A DNA stretch of 64,000 nucleotides from Echinometra lucunter (lineage: Eukaryota; Echinodermata; Echinoidea; Camarodonta; Echinometridae): positions 19,120,682-19,184,681 of the forward strand of contig CM057165.1 in the NCBI GenBank assembly GCA_029962745.1. The letters run 5' to 3'. Each line of letters starts with the position of its first letter. The stretch's first letter is position 1. Below, in pieces: positions 54,101 to 60,179 of the stretch. The notes below the pieces were generated by a model. The model ran no database searches, had not been told where the DNA came from, and saw only the letters and a program-made list of their open reading frames with translations. Both the position numbers and the translations under genes were made by a program.

Positions 54101-57100
54101 GGGGTTCTATGAGAACAACAGAAACTGTCTTTTGTTGAAATCAATCCATGAAAATTGCATTGTCTCATGATCAGGGGAGCATGTAAAACAACATACATCT
54201 CCTGAAATTACGCAGCAAAAATTGGAATTTAGCGTATCAATAACATTTCCCTAGGACCCCCTCATTTCTTCCAGGTCTGTCTCTCTTGTTGCAAGAACAA
54301 TGTGAAGACATTTGTTCCTCACAACTGTTTCTGTCTTCTCTTACTGAAAAACAAAGCAAATATTTAACTCTGACAAAACATTCACTAAACATAAGGAGAG
54401 GTTCTGTCACAGCATACCAGGTACTTCAATTAATATAAAACATTTATTTTCAATTTTGCGAATCATCAAAAGTATTTGCCTATGGGACTATTGAAAATTG
54501 AGTAACCCCATACATGTACTTTACTTACTGTATCGTCATGCCAGTTTAACTTTCACAAAGAATACCCATGTTATTCTCTAGAAATCTGATTTTTCTTTTT
54601 TTTTTTAATGTTGAGTGAAGCCCAAACTTGTCATTTAAAATGTCATTTATATACTGATTGCATTTCAAGTCTGTTGTCTGCTTGAATTCTCCTTCTCTAC
54701 AGCATGGCCCAGATAACATTCAATAAGAGAATTTTTTGTAAATTTTTCAATGCTGTCATACATGTATATGTGCTGTAAAATCATTAAAAAAGAATTTAAA
54801 AATCTTGAATGAATAAAGAAAAGAAAACTGAATGCTGAATTAATCTCGGCCAGAAATCAAACAACTTGTGGCTGACAGCTACCAGTGCTGTTCTCTTCCA
54901 CGCAATTCCTTGATAACTTTGTTTACTGGTAAAATGATGGAAGCCTCTAAGCCTGGCTTAATCATCAGGAGAAATATAATGACTATTTGATCTCCATAAT
55001 CCATGTGGTTATGATATTAATGCGACTCAAAATACAGTAGCTTCTTTGTTCATGTCTACAATATGATTTGCATGTAACTACACTATGACAAGCACTGCAG
55101 TTTGGATCATATTTTGAACTGACTTACTCTATTGTACTTTCAATTTTTAATTTCATCATTGTGTGATTTTGGAAATAATGAAGTAATCACCTCCAAGCCT
55201 GTGTATTCTCAAGCTTGCATAGTTTATTTTATTTCACTTTCCATCTCTTATTTGTTGCTTGGTGTTTTGCATGATTTTTTTTGTGTTTTTTTAATTTTTG
55301 GCTAAGTTTCTATCACATTTCTTTTTTGCTCAGTATTATATATATATGGTGGTTTTGTTGTTGCTGTTGTTGTTTCTGCATAGTTATTATATAGCTATTA
55401 TGTGTATTTTTATATAACACGTATGGTATGTCTTGTTTCACTTAATTCTCTGTGTTTTAAAAACAAATTTTTATATCCAACTTTGTCCATGAACATTTGA
55501 TATACCTTAAAAATATAACCTTCCCAATATAGCAAAAACAAACCACAACAAGAAACAGTCTAAATGAAAATACATGCTCATGTAGTTATAAGAGGCCTCA
55601 CATGAAATGACACACTTTAAGGCCAGCTTATGATGCAACAAGACATTTAAAAATATTCACCTTCTCCAAATATAGTATATTCTTTTCGTTCAATGTCACT
55701 GTGCTACTATGATCACATAGATGTATGTATTCAGTTTCGTGTACATAATGTACATGACAATGCAAGACATTTAGTTGTGGAATATTTTCTTTTTTCATTA
55801 ACACATTTTCTACTTGTTTGCTTGTTTGTTTGTTTTTGTTGTTGAAAAATGCATGTTGTAGTTTGAGACATTTGTTTGTTCTTAATGCAAAGAAAGTAAA
55901 TCTTATTCCAGTGTCTCAGTGTTCTAAATGTGTTCGAAATTTGTTCTGAATTTACCCGAGGACTTGTTACATGCAATTCTGATTAATATAGGCTTTCTCA
56001 TTTTTTCAACCAACACCAACACCAAAAGCAAAAACAAAAAATAACTTGTCGAACACAAAGCCAGCGATAACTCGGACTTGGGCCTATGGAAAATGCATGT
56101 TATACTGAAATCAAATCGTGCTTGACGGGTTAAAGGCATTGGCTAACTTTGTGAGTAGCTGATTTAAAAAATTCTCAAACTAAGATGAAACATGTGTATG
56201 AGTACTTGTATTTGTCCTCAAAAACCCTGAAACCAACCATAATTTGGAATGAAAAGGTGTAATTTAGACGCAAATGGCGATTTTATTATCCTTTGTCTCA
56301 CGAGACAATCACTGAGAGGACCACTTCGCTTGAATTTGAAAATGCCGTTATGTGCCTCCCGCCGCGTGATACGCCAATACACACAGTACGGTAAGGTGAG
56401 TTATACGCGCATGCGCACTCCTTATGTCTATTCTGTGCAACCGACCCTTGTATATTTTTCAAACATTGGTTCACATTTTTGATATTTAAAAATACTTCCT
56501 GTGGATATTATACTTTAAGACTTTCAGACTGGTATTTTTACACTATAACCCTATGTTTATCCCATTTTCAAGTAACAAAACAAGAATTTTTTAAATCATA
56601 ACAATGTTAACCAATGTCTTTAAATCAGCTGATGAGACAGGATAAATGTTTGACAAAGCAGCGAAACTTATGGGCTCTTGAAGAAGAATAAGGGGTTCTT
56701 CAAAATGACAACAAACGCAGCTCACATATGGTTGCAAAAAAATAATAATAATAATGAAAAAAATAAAGTTTCTTGAGTTGCACAAGTTTAAAAGTACATT
56801 TTCACGATTAAGGGCTAATGATGTCTTCGGCTTTTCATAACATAAGGGTAAAGATTCCCACTTGTATGCTTCAACCCTGAAAATTCATTTCAGTTGTGAA
56901 TGTTTTAAACCCGATGCAAACGAAAAATAGGTAGTCCCACGGGCGGCGCCAGGGTATTTTAATTGGGGAGGGGGCAAGATGACGGATAGGTGAGTTTATT
57001 TACCTTTTAAATGAACAAATAGGGGTATTATGTAGTTACACGACACAGCCCTCTCTTTCTCCATACTCTTCTTTCTTCTTCTTCCTCTTTTTTCTTTTTT

Positions 57101-57800
57101 TTTTTTGGGGGGGTATCTTTTGAAATTTCATAGGGGCATCTCCCCCCCCCCCCCTCCCCCATAGTGCCACCCCTGGGTGCTCCCTGTATTAAGCCTATGG
57201 GAACAAGAGAACTCAGAAGTCAATGAGTTTATGGGGATGTACTGTACAGTTCCTGACTTTCAAGTTGTATAAAAAAAAAAAAAAATGATGCAATTAGCTG
57301 TCAGGGACATGATCTCCTTTACAGTAGGGCCCTTATCTGATTCTGAGCTAATATTTGACACTTATATGTAGACCATTAAATTGGGTCCTTCTGGTAGCAG
57401 TACGATATTAAATCAAACAATAGAACTTCTACCAAACACTTGAACTTTTGCCTTTCTGTTTATGAATGTACTTTGAATGTTAAGGTGTAAAACACGAATG
57501 ACTTCCACTTGTATTTATAGCTCTAAATCTCTACATCTCTCTCTTCTTTTCTCTCTCTCTCTTTCTTTAGAACTTCTCCCAACCTATCCTCTTATCTCCC
57601 TTTCCTTCCTTCTCAACTCGCACCTCCCTTTTCAAAGCCCAGCCCCCCCCCCCCATGCTTTCTCTTCATCTCTCTGTCTTTCTTTCTCTCTCTCCTCTTC
57701 CTTCCTCTCTCTCTCCCCTCTTCCTCTCTTGCTCTCTTCTCACTTATCCTTGTACCCTTCTTCCCTCTCTTCCTTTTCTGCTTTTCATGCATTCCCCTCT

Positions 57801-57853
<53 letters not shown>

Positions 57854-60179
57854 GTATCTCTCTTTCATGTACATCCTGTGGTGTAATTCCCCCCCCCCCA
57901 TCTAATTTCAAGTTTTGTTATACACTGAAAATGTTTTTATACTCTGATATATTTTGTCACATTCTAGTATATATTCATCATATTCCATTATATTTTGTTA
58001 TATTCTGTTATGTTTTTTTTTGTAAAAATCCTGGTTTACTTTGTTATCTATGCTATACTTCGTTCTTTTCTGTTTTGTTTTGTAAAATTTTTGTTGAATT
58101 CTGTGTAAAAAAAATTGAGAATAATCCAATATGTATGGATTTAAATCAATAAAAATTTGAAACTTGGAACTTGTACATCATTGATTCAAATCGTGATGGA
58201 TATTGGCAGGAGTCAGGAAAACCATTCTGTACATTCATGCGCTGGAAAAAGAAATAATGAATGGATTCTTCCTCTCTTTCTTCTTTTGGGGAGTGGCAAG
58301 TTCAAGATATCAAAAACTGAAGGGAAAGCTGGAATCTTCAATAAAAAGATGCATGCCCTGCTAAAAAAAAGTACCATGGGTACCAGGGTTCTTTGACGAA
58401 ATTACCATCAAAACCATGAAAGTACCATCAAATTACCATGATTTGATCATAATTTTGTCAAATTTCTATGGTACCCATGGTGCTTTTTTACGAGGATGGT
58501 ATTACAGAGGACATAAGCCTGTGGCAGATGGCACCATCCCCTCAAAGCAATCTCCAAGCCACTGTGCCGCAGCACGAGACTGTACTTACTCTTTGGTGAT
58601 TCCTCGTTCTCAAACGATGTCATCAGGAGCTTCGTTCGCAACTGGAGTTCGACGTCCTGCGATACGTCTCGGGCGAACTCCTCGATCATCTGCAGACAAG
58701 GGTAGTCAGGGGCTTCCCGGAAGTCATCGTGGCTCTCCTCTATCCACATCATCACTACTGATCTTATATTTCTATTAATGAAAAAATATTACATTTTTAA
58801 TTATTCCAGGATTGAAATTTGGAAGAGTCTTCTTTCACATGACAGCAATCTAGATTCAAACAGCACTATATGTACTCTGTTGCCCTACTTTGCCAAAAGG
58901 AAGCAGGTGACATTTCCTGTAAAAGAGCAAAATGTGTCTGGAAGTTACACTGATATCCATTCAATACCATGACATCTTGCCTAACATATCACTCCGCAGG
59001 ATGAGTGATCATGCATAAAATTTGGCCTGGAAGAAGAGCACACAAGATAAAATATGAAAATATCAAAACTCAAATTTTGGTTGATATGTCACATGCTTCC
59101 TTTTGTCAAAGTAGAGCAGTATGTATGTATCTAAGCATTTATGTGCATCACTACCTCAGCCATGGGATGAAGTCTTGCCCACCAACAATGTGGCCAGCGC
59201 CTTCCTGCATAGAAAGTTGTGTTTAAACACAACTCATAAAATTAAACAACTTGATTTTCAGCTGAATAGATTTGAGTATTTGGGACTTGTGTTTAATTAT
59301 TGGAGTTGCGTTTAACCACAATACTGACGACTGTCTATTTGCGAAGGAAACATTTGCTGTAGGCCTTATTTCACCAAAGATACTGCACTCGGATTTACGG
59401 TTCAGTGTAGGGTGAGGGTAAGGGTTAGGGTTAGGGTTGGGTATACTATTTGATCCAGGGCTGAAGTTGAGAATCTAGTGATTCAAGGATATTGACCACA
59501 GCAGAATGGTCATAGGAGCATATGTCAGAATTCCTTGGTGAGCATTCCAGTCGTTTGCCATTTTACAGAACATACAATGCTGATGAGCCAAGCACTTGAC
59601 ATTTTGTCCATCCATGACATTGATCATTTTATGGACAACAAGGGCAATCAAATTTTATCAAATTTCAATTTCTTCAGAGAGCCTTTTACAATAAAACATA
59701 AAATAGCCCAATGCATTTTATTCCTGACTTATTTTTACAGGCCTTTAAAACTTTCAAAATCTGTCAAATTTCTATCTGTGACAAACCGATCAGGCTCTGG
59801 CCCAATGATAACTTCTGACGCTAACATACTCTAGGCAATATATATAAAGTGCCTTGTAAAAACACACACACACGCTATGATGGGGACTGAACTCAAAACC
59901 TTTGCATCTCTACTCAGGCCTTTGGACTACTCAATCATGATACCTCTACAAGGAAATCACCAAACTAACTTCTGTTTATTTTCTCTCAGAACAGAAGGTC
60001 GTAGTCAAGCTCTCTTGACAGATACTGGTAGCCAAGAGTGGCATGTACCGTAACTGATTATGTCACAAATCGTCCTTGTACTATGCTTTAATAGTCTACA
60101 AATTAGAAGACAGGATAACACTTACTTAAGTTGCCTGTCCTTTTCAGATTCTGTTGCCGTTTCTTGGATTTCTATATAC
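29754..60179 (-). CDS. RALGDS-like: RalGDS-family Ral guanine-nucleotide exchange factor, 3' part (14 exons)
   Basis: Coding exons, in transcript order: 60179-60126, 58771-58590, 46136-45997, 43965-43753, 40601-40498, 39514-39430, 38572-38462, 37354-37229, 36415-36294, 35390-35292, 34711-34060, 32559-32374, 30738-30624, 29962-29754. All are GT-AG and every phase joins, giving 798 residues plus stop. Order: end of REM domain (DRQLKN..WIEES), CDC25/RasGEF domain from [13 protein letters not shown] to the SCELEP-like [10 protein letters not shown], a ~220-residue Ser-rich linker, RA domain (CRIIRVGLD .. [10 protein letters not shown]), and a Lys/Arg-rich tail. RalGDS proteins are recruited by Ras-GTP through the RA domain and load GTP on RalA/RalB. 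Compared with human RALGDS, the long Pro/Ala-rich linker between REM and GEF is missing. It could equally be called RGL; the ancestral invertebrate gene precedes that split. 5' exons are not found. Confidence 0.95.
29963..30623 (-). other. RalGDS-like intron 13
   Basis: Contains two CTTTGTTTTGTTTTGTTTT tracts (30475-30495, 30528-30548) with GT-rich DNA between them. Nothing coding is seen. Confidence 0.6.
30624..30738 (-). CDS. RALGDS-like: RalGDS-like exon 13 (RA domain middle)
   Basis: Encodes [20 protein letters not shown] then [18 protein letters not shown], matching the RA-domain helix and the DYELLQII strand of RALGDS. Acceptor TTGCTATAG; donor GTAATG. Confidence 0.94.
30964..31450. 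mobile_element. TTAA-bounded repeat with CRE-like palindrome, copy B
   Basis: Near-identical second copy of 25530-26017, same orientation, inside RalGDS-like intron 12. Differences are a few substitutions and 1-bp indels. Confidence 0.8.
31958..32333. mobile_element. TIR element, GCCCACCGCACAC family, copy B
   Basis: The left end TAAGCCCACCGCACACAATA faces (..AGTGTGTGGTGGGCTTTA) on the right. Inner ends GTGACCCGATTTTCGAACAA and CCAAAATTGGATCGCAGAAG pair too. Same family as the nested element at 22567-22980, opposite orientation. It ends 40 bases from exon 12, close to the splice donor. Confidence 0.8.
32374..32559 (-). CDS. RALGDS-like: RalGDS-like exon 12 (start of RA domain)
   Basis: Encodes [20 protein letters not shown].. 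then [20 protein letters not shown] and GNIYRSLV in phase 0. The [13 protein letters not shown] text is the first RA strand pair, which contacts Ras in RALGDS (human: CCIIRVSLDVDNGNMYKS). An extra ESLQEER insert widens the first hairpin compared with human. Confidence 0.95.
32575..32830 (-). mobile_element. possible truncated LINE 3' end
   Basis: AGTTCAATTTATTGGGCAAA.. ACAAATTCAATTGTCAAACA.. with an A-rich run is similar in style to the antisense LINE 3' ends in this window. There is no reading frame and no clear boundary. Weak. Confidence 0.3.
32863..33779 (+). mobile_element. dispersed element with ~150-bp tandem units, copy B
   Basis: Same family as 21203-22026: left end GATGAATCTTCGACC then TTTATGCCTCCGCC, right end (GGAC)n then ATAATGCCTCCGGCA.. 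GGCGGAGGCATAAAAA. Inside are about six units; those starting at 33241, 33391 and 33541 are exactly 150 bp apart and almost identical. Because 150 is a multiple of three, an open frame of 224 codons spans them, but it is a by-product. Each unit carries TGACCTT-type half-sites. It sits in RalGDS-like intron 11. Confidence 0.88.
34060..34711 (-). CDS. RALGDS-like: RalGDS-like exon 11 (Ser-rich linker)
   Basis: The largest exon (652 bp) encodes the variable linker between GEF and RA domains. It begins [20 protein letters not shown] and contains long Ser/Thr runs such as [20 protein letters not shown]. Acceptor is CTGCATGCAG, donor GTGAGA after ..PAKSHR. The composition suits a disordered, phosphorylatable linker. 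Codon use is GC-richer than the surrounding introns. Confidence 0.92.
34712..35291 (-). other. RalGDS-like intron 10
   Basis: Plain sequence, no repeat element or additional exon recognised. Confidence 0.5.
35292..35390 (-). CDS. RALGDS-like: RalGDS-like exon 10 (end of GEF domain)
   Basis: Encodes [20 protein letters not shown] then [12 protein letters not shown] with split codons on both sides. Corresponds to the LSCELEPPSES segment that closes the RALGDS catalytic region. Confidence 0.92.
35391..36293 (-). repeat. RalGDS-like intron 9 with AAT-rich tetranucleotide array
   Basis: 35405-35700 is dominated by AATAAATG, ATCA and TTAATTAA units, an impure tetranucleotide array. The rest is plain. 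Confidence 0.7.
36294..36415 (-). CDS. RALGDS-like: RalGDS-like exon 9 (GEF domain)
   Basis: Encodes [20 protein letters not shown] then [20 protein letters not shown]. Human RALGDS reads [20 protein letters not shown] here. Acceptor TTTCTTTAG; donor GTAAGT. Confidence 0.96.
36498..36594 (-). pseudogene. decayed duplicate of RalGDS-like exon 9
   Basis: On the - strand a TTTGTAG acceptor-like site is followed by GAGTTTGAGGTGATCGCC, encoding EFEVIA as in exon 9. Blocks matching AGATGGCTAGTAAGAGCTAC, CCCAGATGA and TTCTTGGACTGG follow, with small indels. The frame breaks after EFEVIA and meets TAA soon after. It lies 82 bases upstream (in transcript sense) of the real exon. The last ~30 bp of the exon are missing or lost. 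Confidence 0.8.
37229..37354 (-). CDS. RALGDS-like: RalGDS-like exon 8 (GEF domain, catalytic core)
   Basis: Encodes [20 protein letters not shown] then [22 protein letters not shown]. The [11 protein letters not shown] motif is one of the most conserved blocks of CDC25-type GEF domains, near the catalytic hairpin. Phase 0 at both ends. Confidence 0.96.
37637..38092. mobile_element. foldback repeat plus adjoining TIR element in intron 7
   Basis: 37637-37815 is a near-perfect hairpin: GTGAAAGATGAAATGATCCA and TTCAAC on one side face GTTGAATGGATC and TTTCATCTTTCAC on the other around a short GAGGCGCAGCCGA loop. The arms continue out to ATAATGAATGTTT / AACATTCATTAT. From about 37808 to 38088 TATGACACCTAAAAATAGAT faces ATCTATCTAGGTGTCGTATA. 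They may be one composite element. Non-coding. Confidence 0.75.
38271..38400. repeat. (GAT)n-rich microsatellite
   Basis: Impure array of GATGAT and GACAAT units in RalGDS-like intron 7, ending about 60 bases from exon 7. Confidence 0.8.
38462..38572 (-). CDS. RALGDS-like: RalGDS-like exon 7 (GEF domain insert)
   Basis: Encodes [20 protein letters not shown] then [17 protein letters not shown] in phase 0. Human RALGDS has EGTSKFATLEMNPKRAQKRP; the second half of this segment is variable in the family. Confidence 0.94.
38660..39044. mobile_element. piggyBac-like TTAA MITE, degraded copy
   Basis: Aligns along its length with 39829-40244 in the same orientation: AGAATTATTTGAAGCC.. TTTGATCAGCATTTCTCCTT, AATTGACAGACAGTATG, GATGCCAATTTGCATGG, and right end CATCACGAATGGGTTGA. 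The termini are mutated (left TTAAACCCATCCATTACA, right TTGA). In RalGDS-like intron 6. Confidence 0.8.
39430..39514 (-). CDS. RALGDS-like: RalGDS-like exon 6 (GEF domain)
   Basis: Completes a Lys codon, then encodes [20 protein letters not shown] and TWREIINK. Corresponds to RVFQELSEIFSDENNYSLSR in RALGDS-type proteins. Acceptor TTTTCTCAG; donor GTATTA. Confidence 0.94.
39829..40244. mobile_element. piggyBac-like TTAA MITE, best-preserved copy
   Basis: Bounded by TTAA on both sides, with an 18-bp perfect terminal inverted repeat TTAACCCATTCATGACAG (left) whose complement closes the right end at 40227-40244. TTAACCC ends and TTAA target duplication are hallmarks of piggyBac-type elements. 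416 bp, no transposase. In RalGDS-like intron 5. Confidence 0.9.
40498..40601 (-). CDS. RALGDS-like: RalGDS-like exon 5 (GEF domain)
   Basis: Acceptor AACATTTCTAG. Encodes [20 protein letters not shown] then [14 protein letters not shown] and two bases of Lys. The [18 protein letters not shown] block is diagnostic of CDC25-type Ras/Ral GEF domains. Confidence 0.97.
40602..43752 (-). other. RalGDS-like intron 4 with repeat relics
   Basis: 41030-41240 is a heavily decayed copy of the piggyBac-like MITE (AGGGCTAAATTAATCAGCTT.., AATTGGCAGTAC, TTGTGTTGCCAATTC). 42464-42802 is a foldback repeat: TTCAGATATGGTGTGGCAAA.. TCCCTGCAACATTTT faces AAAATGTTGCAGGGATTTGT.. GCCATATCTGAACAAGCC. A TGTTGT-rich patch is at 43527-43555. 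No exon is seen. Confidence 0.65.
43753..43965 (-). CDS. RALGDS-like: RalGDS-like exon 4 (start of catalytic GEF domain)
   Basis: Encodes [20 protein letters not shown] then [20 protein letters not shown] and on to [11 protein letters not shown], phase 0 both ends. HCLG.IWS.RDKK and T...T..QFN are signature blocks of the RalGDS subfamily of RasGEF domains. Confidence 0.97.
44951..45810. repeat. 860-bp compound trinucleotide array in RalGDS-like intron 3
   Basis: Almost pure CTA/TAC units interspersed with CTG, and a block of alternating CTACTG hexamers at about 45440-45537. It holds open frames over 300 codons in several frames on both strands (poly-Ser, poly-Thr, poly-Leu, poly-Val); these are artefacts of a repeat without stop words. 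It lies about 190 bases downstream, in transcript sense, of exon 3. A C homopolymer (45955-45988) separates it from the donor. Confidence 0.95.
45997..46136 (-). CDS. RALGDS-like: RalGDS-like exon 3 (REM-GEF linker and first GEF helix)
   Basis: Acceptor TGCTCTAAACAG. Encodes [20 protein letters not shown] and on to [18 protein letters not shown]. The [10 protein letters not shown] + ELF junction equals VAEQFTLMDAELFKKV of human RALGDS. The linker before it is far shorter than in human. Confidence 0.95.
46983..47645. mobile_element. TIR element carrying a nested piggyBac-like MITE
   Basis: The left end CTGCCCTACTTTGACAAAAG.. faces CTTTTGTCAAAGTAAGACAG-type text on the right (TCCTTTTGTCAAAGTAAG). 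The same element without the insertion is at 58876-59120. The insertion is 47028-47435. In RalGDS-like intron 2. Confidence 0.8.
47028..47435. mobile_element. piggyBac-like TTAA MITE, inverted nested copy
   Basis: Inverse orientation relative to 39829-40244; bounded by TTAA on both sides. It interrupts the TIR element: the host text GTGACAT..TGTAAAAGAGCAAAA is continuous in the related copy at about 58900-58925, where four bases (TTCC) stand at the TTAA position. This defines both boundaries. Confidence 0.88.
47646..48880 (-). other. RalGDS-like intron 2 stretch
   Basis: A G homopolymer (48143-48163) and plain AT-rich DNA. No exon is seen. Confidence 0.5.
48881..49305. mobile_element. MITE with 39-bp perfect terminal inverted repeats and internal tandem words
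   Basis: The first 39 bases (TATGGTGGCCCTGAAGTACG..) are exactly complementary to the last 39. The interior is a GC-richer series of short degenerate repeats built on GTGAATTTCACAAC.. and ATGCAAAGTTCGC words. One ~100-bp block (GGGATGCAAAGTTCGCTCCA..) occurs twice at about 49036 and 49131. TA at both edges may be the target duplication. Open frames inside are repeat by-products. 425 bp, in RalGDS-like intron 2. Confidence 0.9.
49306..50018 (-). other. RalGDS-like intron 2 stretch before the gap
   Basis: 49467-49510 holds a relic of the TGGGCAATTCC element (AACGGAATTACAGAAGG.. GTGGAATTGCCCA). A G-run lies at 49541-49553. No exon is recognised, though the gap could hide something. Confidence 0.5.
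50019..50518. other. assembly gap of 500 N
   Basis: Exactly 500 N, which suggests a fixed-size placeholder rather than a measured distance. Intron 2 length is therefore uncertain. Confidence 0.99.
50519..53747 (-). other. RalGDS-like intron 2, no gene recognised
   Basis: AT-rich, with an impure AATA/AATT array at about 51255-51320. Small open frames show nothing recognisable. No strong TIR element was noticed. Confidence 0.5.
53748..53941. repeat. (GAA)n microsatellite
   Basis: About 190 bases of GAA units broken by AAGAGG. It produces a poly-Ser/Phe-like open frame on the other strand, which is not a gene. Confidence 0.9.
53942..56130 (-). other. RalGDS-like intron 2, no gene recognised
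   Basis: Plain AT-rich sequence with small homopolymer runs. No repeat family recognised by eye. Confidence 0.5.
56131..56623. mobile_element. dispersed TIR repeat (copy B of the 8.0-kb element)
   Basis: The left end TAAAGGCATTGGCTAAC faces GTTAACCAATGTCTTTA on the right. The interior aligns with 8047-8599 in the same orientation. This copy lacks the (CA)n tract of copy A and has better preserved ends. Non-coding. Confidence 0.78.
56938..57175 (+). mobile_element. hAT-like MITE, third well-formed copy
   Basis: Starts CACGGGCGGCGCCAGGG and ends ATAGTGCCACCCCTG. Flanking octamers GGTAGTCC and GGTGCTCC match at 6 of 8. The interior shares TGAACAAATAGGGGTATTA and CTTCTTTCTTCTTCTTCC with the copies at 3000 and 11089. 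More diverged than those. Confidence 0.82.
57520..57900. repeat. (TC)n-rich low-complexity block with C homopolymers
   Basis: Dominated by CTCTCT and CTTCCT units with C runs at 57645-57654, 57799-57808 and 57890-57899. Ser/Leu-rich open frames here are not genes. Confidence 0.9.
58362..58490. mobile_element. small foldback MITE next to RalGDS-like exon 2
   Basis: Left TAAAAAAAAGTACCATGGGT faces ACCCATGGTGCTTTTTTA on the right; the interior repeats ATTACCAT and ATGGT words. 129 bp, about 100 bases from the exon 2 donor. Confidence 0.75.
58590..58771 (-). CDS. RALGDS-like: RalGDS-like exon 2 (REM domain end)
   Basis: Encodes [20 protein letters not shown] then [40 protein letters not shown], with split codons at both ends. 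Human RALGDS has LKNAISSILGTWLDQYSEDF and PPDFPCLKQL. Acceptor CATTAATAG was chosen because it keeps the same spacing as human between QLKN and W; a nearer CAG at 58760-58758 would break the frame with exon 1. Donor GTAAGT. Confidence 0.92.
58876..59120. mobile_element. TIR element, empty-site copy
   Basis: The left end CTGTTGCCCTACTTTGCCAA.. and right end CTTTTGTCAAAGTAGAGCAG are inverted repeats. The flanks TATGTACT and TATGTATG match at 6 of 8 bases. It is homologous to 46983-47645 without the nested TTAA MITE. Confidence 0.78.
59121..60125 (-). other. RalGDS-like intron 1 (visible part) with short telomere-like run
   Basis: 59408-59441 reads GGGTTAGGGTTAGGGTTGGG preceded by variant units. 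Similar text is at 37036-37056, each followed by a related stretch ending CTGAAG. This points to a dispersed repeat carrying the motif rather than a telomere. No further exon recognised. Confidence 0.6.
60126..60179 (-). CDS. RALGDS-like: RalGDS-like exon 1 visible here (REM domain)
   Basis: 54-bp exon with pyrimidine tract and acceptor TTGCACCCACAG, donor GTAAGT. Encodes [17 protein letters not shown] and two bases of Lys. Joined to exon 2 it gives [20 protein letters not shown], aligning without gaps to the human QDQLKN..WLDQYSEDF segment. The other two frames contain stops. It starts inside a codon, so at least one more exon lies upstream. Confidence 0.82.

Noticed and set aside
57477..58152. 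Ser/Leu-rich frames of 142 and 165 codons
   Set aside because: Produced by the (TC)n low-complexity block.
59121..59210. Candidate RalGDS exon with good AG and GT sites encoding [15 protein letters not shown]
   Set aside because: Its phase does not join exon 2, and the exon at 60126-60179 joins it perfectly with family homology.
59404..59441. Chromosome-end telomere
   Set aside because: Only a few TTAGGG units, interior to a gene's intron, and the flank is repeated at 37 kb.
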